A DNA stretch of 64,000 nucleotides from Azospirillum lipoferum 4B (GCF_000283655.1 NC_016624.1:248001-312000); one strand, 5' to 3'. Counted from the first letter of the stretch, positions 9,230-18,879 are shown. Numbers and translations: made by a program. Notes: a model not told the origin generated them from the letters alone.

Positions 9230-10879
9230 TTACATCCCGCCCGGATAGTTCGGCCCCCCGCCGCCTTCCGGCACGACCCAGTTGATGTTCTGGGTGGGGT
9301 CCTTGATGTCGCAGGTCTTGCAGTGGACGCAATTCTGCGCGTTGATCTGCAGCCGCGGGTCGCTGCCATCGTCGTTGCGGACGATCTCATAGACGCCGGC
9401 CGGGCAATAGCGCTGCTCCGGCGCGTCGTAGAGCGCCAGATTGACGCTGATCGGGACCGACTTGTCCTTCAGCGTCAGGTGCGGCGGCTGGTCTTCCTCG
9501 TGGTTGGTGTTGGAGAGGTAGACCGAGGACAGGCGGTCGAAGCTGACCTTGCCGTCCGGCTTGGGGTAGGCGATCTTCGGCGCCTCGCTGGCCTTCACCA
9601 GGGTGGTGTGGTCGGCGTGGTGCTTCAGCGTCCAGGGCGACTTGCCCTTCAGCGCCGTCTCGTAGGCGGCGTTCGCCAGACCGGCCCACAGGCCCTTCTG
9701 GAAGCCGGGACGGATGTTGCGCACCGCGTACAGCTCCGGCCAAACCCAGGACTGCTTCAACCGCTCCGGATAGGCGACGACCTCGGGGCCGTTGTCATTG
9801 TCGCCGGTGAGGTAATCGAACACCGCCTCGGCCGCGACCATGCCCGACTTCATGGCGGTGTGGTTGCCCTTGATCTTCGGCACGTTCAGGAAGCCGGCGC
9901 CGTCGCCGATGAGGAGGCCACCGGGGAAGGTCAGCTTCGGGATCGACTGGAAACCGCCTTCCGACAGGGCGCGGGCGCCATAGGACAAACGCCGGCCGCC
10001 TTCGAAGGTCGGGCGGATCGCCGGATGGGTCTTGTAGCGCTGGAACTCCTCGAACGGGCTCATGTGCGGGTTCCAGTAGTCGAGGCCGACGACGAAGCCG
10101 ACCGACACCAGGTTCCCTTCCATGTGATACAGCCACGACCCGCCATAGGTCTTGGGGTCCATCGGCCAGCCGATGGTGTGGACGATCAGGCCCGGCTTGG
10201 ACTGCGACGGATCGACCTCCCACAGCTCCTTGATGCCGATGCCGTAGGTCTGCGGCTGGCAGTCGCGGCGCAGATCGAACCGCTCGAACAGGGTCTTGGT
10301 CAGCGAGCCGCGGCAGCCCTCGGCGAAGATGGTCTGCTTGGCGTGCAGCTCCATGCCGGGCGTGTAGTTGCCGGTCTTCTCGCCGTCCTTGCCGATGCCC
10401 ATGTCGCCGGTGGCGACGCCCTTCACCGCACCGTTGTCGTCATACAGCACCTCGGCCGCGGCGAAGCCGGGGTAAATCTCCACCCCCAGCTCTTCCGCCT
10501 GGGTCGCCATCCAGCGGGCCAGATTGCCCAGGCTGATGATGTAGTTGCCGTGGTTGTTCATCTGCGGCGGGGCGAAGGGCGACTTATAGGCCTTCGTTTC
10601 CGTCAGGAAGAGGAAATGGTCCTCGCGGGCCGGGGTGGTGAGGGGGGCGCCCTTTTCCTTCCAGTCGGGGATCAGCTCCTGCAGCGCATGCGGCTCGAAG
10701 ACGGCGCCGGACAGCAGGTGGGCGCCGACCTCCGACCCCTTCTCGATCACGCAGACGCTGAGTTCCTGCCCGGTCTCGACCGCGCGCTGCCGCAGGCGGA
10801 TCGCCGCGCTCAGGCCCGATGGGCCGGCGCCGACGATCAGAACATCGTATTCCATGACCTCGCGCGGTTCGCGTTCCAT
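9230..10879 (-). CDS. Electron transfer flavoprotein-ubiquinone oxidoreductase
   Basis: 549 residues. The N-terminal FAD-binding motif is VGAGPSGL. The C-terminal 4Fe-4S domain has RYCPAGVYE followed by [12 protein letters not shown], the four cluster ligands. The enzyme is peripheral on the inner membrane and passes electrons from reduced ETF to ubiquinone, linking acyl-CoA and amino-acid oxidation to respiration; etfB, etfA and hbd lie 48 kb away in this window. I chose the ATG with GGGGGAG seven bases upstream; a GTG two codons earlier and a later ATG (10855) are alternatives. It is divergent from the uracil-DNA glycosylase gene. Confidence 0.96.
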   Translation of the reverse strand: MEREPREVMEYDVLIVGAGPSGLSAAIRLRQRAVETGQELSVCVIEKGSEVGAHLLSGAVFEPHALQELIPDWKEKGAPLTTPAREDHFLFLTETKAYKSPFAPPQMNNHGNYIISLGNLARWMATQAEELGVEIYPGFAAAEVLYDDNGAVKGVATGDMGIGKDGEKTGNYTPGMELHAKQTIFAEGCRGSLTKTLFERFDLRRDCQPQTYGIGIKELWEVDPSQSKPGLIVHTIGWPMDPKTYGGSWLYHMEGNLVSVGFVVGLDYWNPHMSPFEEFQRYKTHPAIRPTFEGGRRLSYGARALSEGGFQSIPKLTFPGGLLIGDGAGFLNVPKIKGNHTAMKSGMVAAEAVFDYLTGDNDNGPEVVAYPERLKQSWVWPELYAVRNIRPGFQKGLWAGLANAAYETALKGKSPWTLKHHADHTTLVKASEAPKIAYPKPDGKVSFDRLSSVYLSNTNHEEDQPPHLTLKDKSVPISVNLALYDAPEQRYCPAGVYEIVRNDDGSDPRLQINAQNCVHCKTCDIKDPTQNINWVVPEGGGGPNYPGGM

Positions 10880-10947
10880 CACCACACTCCCCCACCGTCT
10901 TGTTTTGGTACTGTTTCCCTCGGGACGCCCTATGGTGTTTTGCGGGC

Positions 10948-10964
10948 GCGTGCTTGTAGCACGC
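10948..10964. promoter_or_regulatory. 6-5-6 palindrome between ETF-QO and udg genes
   Basis: GCGTGC-TTGTA-GCACGC, a perfect 6-base inverted repeat with a 5-base spacer in the 151-base divergent promoter region. It has no T-run, so an operator is more likely than a terminator. The cognate protein is not known. Confidence 0.35.
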
Positions 10965-11002
10965 TTTGCACCGCACCCAAATTGGGTATCTGGACATGTA
11001 AG

Positions 11003-11019
11003 ACCACACGATCTGTGGT
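11003..11019. promoter_or_regulatory. Second 6-5-6 palindrome, upstream of udg
   Basis: ACCACA-CGATC-TGTGGT, a perfect inverted repeat with the same 6-5-6 geometry as the one 55 bases away, ending 11 bases before the udg start codon. It could be an operator or a leader hairpin next to the ribosome binding site. Confidence 0.35.
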
Positions 11020-11030
11020 AAGGTCAAACG

Positions 11031-11909
11031 ATGATTGACGTATGCGACATCCTCGACGCTCTGCGCTGGCATGCCGATATCGGCTGCGACGAGGCCATCG
11101 GCGACGAGCCGATCGACTGGGCCGCCTTCTCCGCCCGGCCGGCGGCGCGCGCCATGCCCGCGGGCGCCGGAATGGGTGCAGCCATGGCGCGGGGTCCGGC
11201 ACCGACCGGTCCGGCATCGACTCGGGCACCCGCCCCCGCGGCCATGCGCCCGGCCGCCCTCTCCCCGTCGCCCGACCAGCCGCTGGGCGCCAGCGAGGCC
11301 GGCATCCAGGCCCGCGCCCGCGCACACGAGGCGCAGAGCCTGGACGCGCTGGAAGCGGCCCTGCGCGCCTTCGACGGTTGCCCGCTGAAGGCCACCGCGA
11401 TGAACACCGTCTTCGCCGACGGCAATCCGCAGGCTCCGGTCATGCTGATCGGCGAGGCGCCGGGCGAGGACGAGGACCGGCAGGGCAAGCCCTTCGTCGG
11501 GGTCAGCGGCAAGCTGCTGGACCGCATGCTGGCGCAGATCGGCCTCGACCGCGGCAAGGTCTACATCACCAACATCCTGCCCTGGCGCCCGCCCGGCAAC
11601 CGCAGCCCGACCCAGGCGGAAATCGCCGCTTGCCTGCCCTTCCTGGAACGCCATGTCGAACTGGTGCGGCCGAGGCTGCTGGTGGCGCTGGGCGGCGTGT
11701 CGGCCAAGACCCTGCTGAATCGGGCGGAGGGAATCACCCGCCTGCGCGGGCAGTGGCGCTCCTATGAGGGAACCGGCACGCCCGTGCCGCTGATGCCGAT
11801 GCTCCATCCGGCCTACCTTTTGCGCAACCCTATCGCGAAGCGGGAAGCGTGGCGGGACATGCTTGCGCTGCGGCAAAAGATCGACGAAGAAGAGATCAAG
11901 TACTCCTAA
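11031..11909 (+). CDS. Family-4-like uracil-DNA glycosylase
   Basis: 292 residues. A variable Ala/Pro-rich N-terminal extension (about 1-95) precedes the catalytic domain, with motif [10 protein letters not shown] at 141-149 and motif B HPAYLL starting at His259. Family 4 enzymes remove uracil from DNA and carry a 4Fe-4S cluster held by four cysteines. Here only Cys117 and Cys201 are in place: the residue three before Cys117 is Phe, and the usual KCRPPGNR Cys is Trp185 (PWRPPGNR). The start has AAGG eight bases upstream. Repair function is well supported; cluster binding is doubtful. Confidence 0.88.
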   Translation: MIDVCDILDALRWHADIGCDEAIGDEPIDWAAFSARPAARAMPAGAGMGAAMARGPAPTGPASTRAPAPAAMRPAALSPSPDQPLGASEAGIQARARAHEAQSLDALEAALRAFDGCPLKATAMNTVFADGNPQAPVMLIGEAPGEDEDRQGKPFVGVSGKLLDRMLAQIGLDRGKVYITNILPWRPPGNRSPTQAEIAACLPFLERHVELVRPRLLVALGGVSAKTLLNRAEGITRLRGQWRSYEGTGTPVPLMPMLHPAYLLRNPIAKREAWRDMLALRQKIDEEEIKYS

Positions 11910-11993
11910 GATAAAAATCTCTGCCGCAGCCCGGCCGAAATCGATCGTATGACCGGGCAGGTTGTATGACACAAATGTAATCCGCCCATACCC

Positions 11994-12026
11994 AAAGGCA
12001 CCTTCCCAATGGGCTAAGGCCTTTTT
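11994..12026 (+). terminator. Possible terminator downstream of udg
   Basis: AAAGGC pairs with GCCTTT around a loop that itself contains CCC-AAT-GGG, and the downstream arm runs into five Ts. The stem is short and the loop long, so this is only a weak candidate. The rest of the 222-base gap shows nothing recognisable. Confidence 0.35.
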
Positions 12027-12131
12027 CCCACACCCCTTAAGCCGTTGTAGGGACTGGCGAATACCGAGACCGACACATTCCGCGCGAATCCGTTGCTTGC
12101 GGTTCTCGAACAACTGCGCTATTTCGGAAAA

Positions 12132-14381
12132 ATGCTCCGGATTTTTTGCAGTGCAGCATACCGGGCCGCGAATGCGGTCCCGCTGCGGCGGAACCTTCTG
12201 GGGGTGCTGGGTCTTGTGGTGGCTTACACCCTGGGACCCGACGGTACGGTCGGGTTCCGGCCCGCTTGCGCCGCCCTCATCATCCACGCGCCGGACGGTC
12301 ACGCCGTCGTCCCGCCCGGCCCCGATTCCGTGCCTGACCCCGATACCTCCGATTTCGGCGAGCCGACCGGCAATCCGGTCATTGGCGACCCGGCCATTGG
12401 CGACCCGGTTATGGGGCTGCCCGACCCGTCCGTTCCCGGCGACCCGGTTGCCGGAACTGCGGCGGCCGATGCCTCCACCGGCCCGACCGGTTCCCCGCTG
12501 CTGCTCGCCAGCGACGACGAGGCCCGCGCCGTCCAGTTGGACGAGGAGGATGCCGGCCGCTACCGCCGCATCTTCGCGCTGCAGGAGCGGGCGGACTGGG
12601 ATGGCGCCGACGCCGAGATGGCGAAGCTGAAGGACCGCCGGCTGATCGGCTATGTCCTGCGCCAGCGCTATCTCCATCCCGACCGCCGCGCCGGCTATGA
12701 GGAACTCGCCCGCTGGATGCAGGATTACGGCGACCTCGCCGGAGCAGAGCGGGTGCACAGCCTGGCCCAGAAGCGCCAGCCCGCCGGCCAGCGGGCGCCG
12801 AAGCCCCCGCGGGGGGAGGAGCGCGTGCGCCTCGTCGGCTCGCTGGAACGGCTGGGCGGGCTGCGTACCGTCGCCGCGAACGAGGAGGACGAGGAGGACG
12901 GCGTCACCATCGCCCCGCGCAGCCGCACCGTGTCGCGCGCCCGCAGCGACCGTGCCGCCGTGGCGCGGGTGGAGGAGCTGCTGCGCTCCGGCCGCGCCGG
13001 CCATGCGCTGACCCTGCTGAACCAGGACGAGTTCGGCGGCAAGCTGGACACCGTTCAGTATGACGCCGCCCGCGCCCGCATCGCGGCATCCCTCTATTTC
13101 TCGGGCGAGACGGCGCAGGCGCTGACGCTCGCCTCGGCCAGCGCCGCCCGGTCGGGCGACATGCTGCCGGAAGCGCATTGGATCGCCGGGCTGTCCGCTT
13201 GGCGGCTGAAGCAGATCGACCGCGCCGCCCGCCATTTCCAGGGCATGGCCGCCGCCGGTCCGCGTTCCCCCTGGAAGGCGGCCGCCGCCGACTATTGGGC
13301 GGCCCGCGCGCTGGCCCGCAAGCCCGGCAAGGAGAAGGAGGCGGCGGAGCATCTGGCCGCCGCCGCCCGCTATCCCCATACCTTCTATGGCCTGATCGCG
13401 CTCCGCACCCTGGGCACGCTGCATGACGTGCGCTGGCAGGCGCCTGAGCTGAGCGGGCGGACGCTGGCGGCGATGGCGGCCAAGCCGGCAGGATCCCGCG
13501 CCATCGCCCTGCTGCAGGTGGGACAGCGCGAACTGGCGGGCATGGAACTGCAGCGCATCCACCCCCAGGGCGACCCGCTGGTCGAACAGGCGATGGTGGC
13601 GCTGGCCGACCGCGCCGGGGTGGCGACCCTGTCGCTGCGGCTGGGCAATGCATTGGCCGGACCGGACGGCGCGCCCTATGCCGCCGCCCTCTATCCCCTG
13701 CCCCACTGGGCGCCGCGCGACGGCTTCGCCGTGGACCGGGCGCTGGTCTTCGCGGTGATGCGCCAGGAATCGCGCTTCGATCCGCGGCTGGTCAGCTCCG
13801 CCGGGGCGACCGGGCTGATGCAGATCCTGCCCAGCACCGCCCAGCATGTCCGCGAACGCCACGCCGACATCGGCAGCGAGGACGCCAACCGCGACGCCCT
13901 GTTCGATCCCTCCCGCAACATGGAGCTGGGCCAGCGCTACCTGACCGAACTGCTGGGCATGCCGGAAATCGACGGCAACCTGTTCCTGGCCGCCGCCGCC
14001 TACAATGCCGGGCCGGGCACGCTGGCGCGCTGGCGGCGGGAGCTGAGCGACATCACCGACCCCCTGCTGTTCATCGAAAGCCTTCCCTTCGGCGAGACGC
14101 GCGACTATGTGGAGAAGGTGATGGCGAATTTCTGGATCTACCAGCTTCGGCTGGGCCAGGAGACCGCCTCGCTCGACGCCGTCGCCGACGGGAAATGGCC
14201 GGCCTACATCCCGGTGGAGGCCCGCACGGCCCAAATCGCGACCCAGGTCGCGGCCCAGCCGGACCCGCTGCCGGCGGTGAAGCCGGCGGTCCCGGCCGAG
14301 AAGCCGGAGGCGGACGCCCCGGCCGTTCCGGCCCGGGTGGAGACGGTGGCGGAGCGGGAGGAGGCCAGCCCGATACCCTGA
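12132..14381 (+). CDS. Soluble lytic murein transglycosylase (Slt70-like)
   Basis: 749 residues from the chosen ATG; a TTG 13 codons upstream (12093) is an alternative and neither has a clear ribosome site. The N-terminus has a hydrophobic export segment, then a Pro/Gly/Asp-rich stretch with repeated GDP units (VIGDP, AIGDP, VPGDP). A long superhelical alpha region follows, then the C-terminal SLT domain with catalytic Glu in MRQESRFDP, GLMQILP and AAYNAGPGTLARW. It cleaves peptidoglycan to 1,6-anhydromuropeptides in the periplasm. The C-terminal tail is Pro/Ala-rich. The moaB gene follows after 42 bases on the same strand. Confidence 0.92.
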   Translation: MLRIFCSAAYRAANAVPLRRNLLGVLGLVVAYTLGPDGTVGFRPACAALIIHAPDGHAVVPPGPDSVPDPDTSDFGEPTGNPVIGDPAIGDPVMGLPDPSVPGDPVAGTAAADASTGPTGSPLLLASDDEARAVQLDEEDAGRYRRIFALQERADWDGADAEMAKLKDRRLIGYVLRQRYLHPDRRAGYEELARWMQDYGDLAGAERVHSLAQKRQPAGQRAPKPPRGEERVRLVGSLERLGGLRTVAANEEDEEDGVTIAPRSRTVSRARSDRAAVARVEELLRSGRAGHALTLLNQDEFGGKLDTVQYDAARARIAASLYFSGETAQALTLASASAARSGDMLPEAHWIAGLSAWRLKQIDRAARHFQGMAAAGPRSPWKAAAADYWAARALARKPGKEKEAAEHLAAAARYPHTFYGLIALRTLGTLHDVRWQAPELSGRTLAAMAAKPAGSRAIALLQVGQRELAGMELQRIHPQGDPLVEQAMVALADRAGVATLSLRLGNALAGPDGAPYAAALYPLPHWAPRDGFAVDRALVFAVMRQESRFDPRLVSSAGATGLMQILPSTAQHVRERHADIGSEDANRDALFDPSRNMELGQRYLTELLGMPEIDGNLFLAAAAYNAGPGTLARWRRELSDITDPLLFIESLPFGETRDYVEKVMANFWIYQLRLGQETASLDAVADGKWPAYIPVEARTAQIATQVAAQPDPLPAVKPAVPAEKPEADAPAVPARVETVAEREEASPIP

Positions 14382-14423
14382 CCGCCGGTGCGCCCTTGCC
14401 GGGCTCCGGCCCGACACGAGGAC

Positions 14424-14972
14424 ATGCCTGCCGCCATGCCGAAGATCGACGAGAGCCGCCCCTTCCTTCCCGTGAACATCGCGGTGATCACGGTGTCCGA
14501 CACCCGCAGCGCAGCCGACGACCGGTCCGGCGACGCGCTGGCGGAGCGGATCGCCGGGGCCGGCCACAGGCTCGCCGCCCGGACCATCGTTCGCGACGAC
14601 ATCGCGGCGATCCGCGCCCAGGTCCAGGCCCATATCGCCGATCCGCAGATCGACGTGGTCCTGACCACCGGCGGCACCGGGGTCACCGGCCGCGACGTGA
14701 CGCCGGAGGCGGTCGAGGCGCTCTATGAAAAGGCGATCCCCGGCTTCGGCGAGCTGTTCCGTTACCTCAGCTATGCCAAGGTCGGCACCTCCACCATCCA
14801 GAGCCGGGCGACCGGCGGCGTCGCCAACGGCACCTACATCTTCGCCCTGCCGGGTTCGCCCAGCGCCTGCCGCGACGCCTGGGACGACATCCTGGTCTGG
14901 CAGCTCGACAACCGCCACCGCCCCTGCAACCTGGTGGAACTGATGCCCCGCCTGCGCGAGCATATGGCGTGA
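14424..14972 (+). CDS. moaB: Molybdenum cofactor biosynthesis protein B
   Basis: 182 residues of the MoaB/Mog fold. The hallmarks are VITVSDTRS near the N-terminus, the molybdopterin-binding TTGGTGVTGRDVTPE motif, and ALPGSPSACRDAWDDIL. The family adenylylates molybdopterin or assists molybdenum insertion. I chose the ATG that yields MPAAMPKIDES, with GAGG close upstream; a methionine four codons later is possible. It appears to be cotranscribed with the transglycosylase upstream and the APH-type kinase, whose start lies 12 bases after this stop. Confidence 0.92.
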   Translation: MPAAMPKIDESRPFLPVNIAVITVSDTRSAADDRSGDALAERIAGAGHRLAARTIVRDDIAAIRAQVQAHIADPQIDVVLTTGGTGVTGRDVTPEAVEALYEKAIPGFGELFRYLSYAKVGTSTIQSRATGGVANGTYIFALPGSPSACRDAWDDILVWQLDNRHRPCNLVELMPRLREHMA

Positions 14973-14983
14973 GCGGAGTTGGC

Positions 14984-16060
14984 ATGAATGGAACCGGCAC
15001 GGGCGGAACTGGCACGAGCGGATTGGCCGGCTTCTCGATGGAGGCACTGCACGCCGCCCTGATCCAGCTGCCGCGCCTTGCCGACCTCTCCCCCGACGCG
15101 CTGGAGCCGATGCCGCTGAAGGGCGTCGCCCACGACCATGTGCGGCTGCGCGGCCGCAGGCTGGTCGCCCGCATCCCGCGCTGGAGCCAGCTGGGCCTCG
15201 ATGCCTGGACCGCGCTGGACCGGCAGGTCGCCGCCTTCCGGCGGGCAGAGCCGTCGGGCCATACCCCGCGCTTCGCCGGCCTGCTTTCGCCGGGCGAGGG
15301 GCTGCCGCTGGGCGCGCTGGTGGTCGGCGAGGTGGAGGGCCGCACCCCCGTCCTGCCCGGCGACATGCCGGCCATCGCCCGCGCGCTGGCGGCGATCCAC
15401 CGCATGGCCCCGCCGGACTTCTATGAGCCGCTGCCCGCACCGCCCGATCCGGTCGCCGCGCTGCTGGCCCAGGTGGAGCGGCAGGCGGAGTGGTTCGACC
15501 GCGCCGCGCTGGACGCCGACGCCCGCGCCCTGATCGCGGCGGAGCTTGCCGCCGCCAGAGCCGGCGACCTCGCCCCGCCGCCGGAGACGCCGATGCCGCT
15601 GACCGCGGTCGGGGTGGACGTGCATCCCGGCAATTTCCTGATCGACGGCTGCGGCAAGGCCTGGTTCACCGACCTGGAGAAGCTGCAATACGGCCACCCC
15701 GCCAGCGACCTTGCCCATGCCAGCCTCTACACCTCCACCAAATGGGATCCGGCGGTGAATGCGGAGCTGGCGCCGGCCGACGTCGATGCCTTCGTCGAGG
15801 ACTGGGCGATGGCGGTTCCCGGCGATCTCGCCGACGAGGTGCGGCCCTGGCTGAAGCCGCTGCGGCGTCTCACCTGGCTGCGCACCCTGTCCTGGATGGC
15901 CCGCTGGTCGGTGGAGGGCGCCACGCTGTCGCCGGGCATGCCGGAGCCGTTGCGCGCCCATATGGACGCCCACGCCACCGACATCCTGCGCGCCGGACGG
16001 ATCGAGCAGGTGCGGCGGGATTGGGCCCCAGTCCCCTCTCCCCCCCGGGGAGAGGGTTAG
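14984..16060 (+). CDS. APH-family phosphotransferase
   Basis: 358 residues with the aminoglycoside/choline kinase fold. The Brenner-like motif is DVHPGNFLIDGCGKAWFTDLEK (the catalytic HxxN and the metal-binding Asp of the FTDLE segment), and GHPASDLAHASLYT follows. The substrate is unknown; the family includes kinases for small alcohols, antibiotics and sugars, and nothing nearby fixes the role. I chose the ATG with GGAG five bases upstream; a GTG overlapping the moaB stop (14969) is an alternative. The last residues (PSPPRGEG) and the stop codon are encoded by a copy of the palindromic repeat. Confidence 0.8.
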   Translation: MNGTGTGGTGTSGLAGFSMEALHAALIQLPRLADLSPDALEPMPLKGVAHDHVRLRGRRLVARIPRWSQLGLDAWTALDRQVAAFRRAEPSGHTPRFAGLLSPGEGLPLGALVVGEVEGRTPVLPGDMPAIARALAAIHRMAPPDFYEPLPAPPDPVAALLAQVERQAEWFDRAALDADARALIAAELAAARAGDLAPPPETPMPLTAVGVDVHPGNFLIDGCGKAWFTDLEKLQYGHPASDLAHASLYTSTKWDPAVNAELAPADVDAFVEDWAMAVPGDLADEVRPWLKPLRRLTWLRTLSWMARWSVEGATLSPGMPEPLRAHMDAHATDILRAGRIEQVRRDWAPVPSPPRGEG

Positions 16061-16148
16061 GGTGAGGGGGGGACCGCATCTTGGGATTTTTCGGCTACGC
16101 CGAACCCCCTCATCCCGACCTTCTCCCCAGGGGGGAGAAGGAGAGAGG
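16031..16148. repeat. Palindromic element, copy 4 (subfamily B)
   Basis: Left arm CCCCTCTCCC...GGGGAGAGGGTTAGGGTGAGGGG and right arm CCCCCTCATCCCGACCTTCT...GGGGAGAAGGAGAG are mutual complements, with a central TTTCGGCTACGCCGAA hairpin. The left arm supplies the end and stop codon of the phosphotransferase gene, so insertion has probably replaced the original C-terminus. Confidence 0.8.
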
Positions 16149-16220
16149 ACACGAAAGTCACTTGCCCGCGCCCTGCCGGAAGTGATGGGATACCGACTCG
16201 GAAAACGAGGTGACGAGAGC

Positions 16221-17936
16221 ATGACGAGTTTCCGACGCCGGTTGCTGCCGATCTCCCTGGCCGCCCTGCTGGCCGGTGGCGTATTTGCAGGCGCCACGCT
16301 GGCCCCGGCCTTCGCCGCCAGCCCGCCCGGCGAGACCGCCGGCTCCGCCACCGGCAGCTATCTGGCCGGCCGCTACGCCCAGCACCAGGACGACTGGACG
16401 GCGGCGGCGCGCTTCACCGCCCAGGCCCTGGCCGCCGACCCGGACGATCAGGCCCTGCTGCGCCGCACCTTCCTGCTGCGGTTGGGCGAGGGGCGGGTCG
16501 ACGACGCCATCGGCTATGCCGGCCGCCTGCTGGGCGAGCAGGGCGAGCCGCAGATGGCGCTGACCCTGCTGGCCGCCGATGCGCTCGCCAAGGGCAGGCT
16601 GGACGAGGCCGATGGCTATGCCGCGCGCCTGCCGGCCGATGGGCTGGGCCGCTTCATCACCCCGCTGACCCGCGCCTGGCTGGCGACATCCCGCGGCAAG
16701 ACCGACGAGGCGCTGGCCGCGCTGGAGCCGCTGGCCGCCGTCCAGGGCTTCGGCGCGCTCTACAACCTGCACGCCGCCCTGATCCTCGACCTCGCCGGGC
16801 GCAGCGAGGATGCCGCCGCCCGCTACGTCAAGGTGACGGACACCGAGGCGCCGCTGCGGGTGGTGCAGATCGTCGGCAACTTCATGATGCGCACCGGCAA
16901 GAAGGACGAGGCGCGCAAGCTCTACGAGACCTTCCAGGCCAACAACCCCGACGGTCTGCTGGTGGAACCGGCGCTGGACGCGATGGCGAAGGCACCGTCC
17001 GACGCCCGCCCGGTGCCCGACGCCCGTTCCGGCCTTGCCGAGGCCCTGTTCGACCTGGGCAGCGCGCTGCATCACGAGAATGCCGACGAGCCGGCACTGC
17101 TGTTCGGCCGCATCGCGCTGCATCTGCGCGACGATCTGGCGCTGGCCCATCTGCTGATCGGCGACATCGCGGCCTCCCGCGGCCATCATGAGGAGGCACT
17201 GACCGCCTACCGGCGGCTGGCGAAGGATCCTCTGCTGGGCTGGACCGCCCGCATGCGCGAAGCCGACAGCCTCGCCCGCATGGAGCGCAACGACGACGCC
17301 GTCGCGGTGCTCAAGGCCCTATCCGCCGAACGGCCGGAGCGGACCGATGCGGTGACCCGGCTGGGCGACATCTACCGCTACGCCAAGCGCTACGACGAGG
17401 CTATCTCCGCCTACACCACCGCGCTGGATCGGATCGGCGCGCCGCAGGAACGGCATTGGCCGCTGCTCTACGCCCGCGCCATGAGCTACGAGAAGACGAA
17501 GCAGTGGCCGCTGGCGGAAGCCGACCTGCAGACCGCGCTGAAGCTGCGGCCCGACGAGGCGTCGCTGCTGAACTTCCTCGGCTACAGCTGGATCGACCGG
17601 GGAGAGCATCTGGACAAGGCCAGGGCGATGGTGGAGCGCGCGGTGGAGTTGCGCCCGCGCGACGGCTACATCGTCGACAGCCTGGGCTGGGCTCTCTACA
17701 AGCTGGGCGATTTCGAGGGCGCGGTCACCAAGCTGGAACGTGCCGTGGAGCTGAAGCCCGGCGACCCCACGATCAACGACCATCTCGGCGACGCCTATTG
17801 GCGCGCCGGCCGCCGCAACGAGGCCCGGTTCCAATGGACGCGCGCGCTGCGCAACGCCGACGAGGACACCGACAAGTCCGCCATCCAGGCCAAGCTGGAC
17901 GAGGGGCTGGCCGACCGGAAGGCCGCGGCGAAGTAG
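16221..17936 (+). CDS. Exported tetratricopeptide-repeat protein
   Basis: 571 residues. A signal peptide (MTSFRRRLLPISLAALLAGG and on to APAFAAS) is followed by TPR units through most of the length. The clearest are near the C-terminus: FLGYSWIDRGEHLDKARAMV, VDSLGWALYKLGDFEGAV and INDHLGDAYWRAGRRNEA. It is probably a periplasmic or outer-membrane-associated scaffold; partners are unknown. I chose the ATG opening the signal peptide; the longer frame upstream runs into palindromic repeat copy 4. No membrane segment is seen after the signal. Confidence 0.85.
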   Translation: MTSFRRRLLPISLAALLAGGVFAGATLAPAFAASPPGETAGSATGSYLAGRYAQHQDDWTAAARFTAQALAADPDDQALLRRTFLLRLGEGRVDDAIGYAGRLLGEQGEPQMALTLLAADALAKGRLDEADGYAARLPADGLGRFITPLTRAWLATSRGKTDEALAALEPLAAVQGFGALYNLHAALILDLAGRSEDAAARYVKVTDTEAPLRVVQIVGNFMMRTGKKDEARKLYETFQANNPDGLLVEPALDAMAKAPSDARPVPDARSGLAEALFDLGSALHHENADEPALLFGRIALHLRDDLALAHLLIGDIAASRGHHEEALTAYRRLAKDPLLGWTARMREADSLARMERNDDAVAVLKALSAERPERTDAVTRLGDIYRYAKRYDEAISAYTTALDRIGAPQERHWPLLYARAMSYEKTKQWPLAEADLQTALKLRPDEASLLNFLGYSWIDRGEHLDKARAMVERAVELRPRDGYIVDSLGWALYKLGDFEGAVTKLERAVELKPGDPTINDHLGDAYWRAGRRNEARFQWTRALRNADEDTDKSAIQAKLDEGLADRKAAAK

Positions 17937-18242
17937 CGGGTTGAATGCCCTAAAAACGGAGAATTTTCTCGGCCGTCATAACGGCGTGCAGCTTGACGTG
18001 GAAGAAAGCCCCTCTCCCCTCGCAGGAGAGGGGTTGGGGTGAGGGGTGCAAATCTGATTTCCACCGGCTTCCAGCCGATCGCACCCCTCATCCCAACCCT
18101 TCTCCCGCAAGGGGAGAAGGGCTATTCGCTATCGAGGGCAGCCGTTCATTCGCAGATGCGAAATGTGTGCATGCCATAGCGCCTTCGCGGGGATGAGGCT
18201 GAGTTCCCGTTATTTCTCCAACGCGGGAGAGGGAGCTTTCGC
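17937..18242. other. Gene-free convergent region containing a palindromic repeat
   Basis: About 306 bases between two convergent genes. Apart from the repeat at 18008-18122 I see no open frame with coding bias, no RNA gene and no clear T-rich terminator; the repeat itself may serve as a two-way 3'-end structure. Confidence 0.6.
18008..18122. repeat. Palindromic element, copy 5 (subfamily B)
   Basis: Left arm GCCCCTCTCCCCTCGCAGGA with GGGGTTGGGGTGAGGGGTGC; right arm GCACCCCTCATCCCAACCC with TTCTCCCGCAAGGGGAGAAG. It is nearly the same design as copy 6 about 3.4 kb away, including the separate central hairpin. Confidence 0.85.
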
Positions 18243-18647
18243 CTACACCTTCTCCCCCACATAGGGCTTGTAGAGGCTGTCCGTCTGCTGGATGTGCTCC
18301 ACGAACCAGTCCTTCAGCAGAAGGATCAGGTCGACGCGCAGCATGGTCGGGTTGTCGCCGTCGAAGTCGCGGGCCAGCTTCTCCACCTCGTCGGCGAAAT
18401 AGCGGTGGGCGGCGAGGTGGCCGTCCATCTCGGGATAGCCGCAACGCTCCATCATCGCCTCCTCCCGCGCGAAATGGACGGCGACATAGTCCTGGAGACT
18501 GGCGAGCAGGCTGGACAGCTCCTCCCGGTTGGCGGGGGTGATGCCGCTTTCCAGCAGGCCGTTGAACAGGTCGAGGAGCCGCCGATGCTCTTCGTCGAGC
18601 ACGGGCACGCCGACGCTCATGGATTCGTCCCAGGCGACATAGGTCAT
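18243..18647 (-). CDS. Bacteriohemerythrin
   Basis: 134 residues, one hemerythrin domain with the complete di-iron ligand set visible: His21 (LDEEH), His58, Glu62 (HFAREE), His77, His81 (HLAAH), and His118 and Asp123 (HIQQTD). It binds O2 reversibly and, in bacteria, delivers or senses oxygen. I chose the ATG that opens TYVAWDESMSVGV, with GGGAGG upstream; the longer open frame adds a basic leader not seen in the family. Single gene, convergent with the TPR protein gene. Confidence 0.93.
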   Translation of the reverse strand: MTYVAWDESMSVGVPVLDEEHRRLLDLFNGLLESGITPANREELSSLLASLQDYVAVHFAREEAMMERCGYPEMDGHLAAHRYFADEVEKLARDFDGDNPTMLRVDLILLLKDWFVEHIQQTDSLYKPYVGEKV

Positions 18648-18879
18648 CGCAGCGACCTCCCCCCTCGCATCCCGCGAAATCAAGCGCCTTCCGCCCATAT
18701 TCAGGCGATTGCGGCCGGCCATGGCTGGATTGTGGACATCTTGACAGGGATCCTAAAACCGGCAACCGTGCCCGTCCAAGCGGCAAATCCCCGCAGGGGG
18801 CGCGGCATGATGCGCCAGACGCCCTACTGACCACATCCTCCTGACCGCCCCTTCCCCGCCACCAGCCCCAGAGTGACCG

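Noticed and set aside
10584-15440. Minus-strand open frame of 1618 codons
   Set aside because: It lies opposite ETF-QO, udg, the transglycosylase and moaB, and is Arg/Gly/Ala-rich low-complexity sequence. Very long antisense frames are expected at this GC content.
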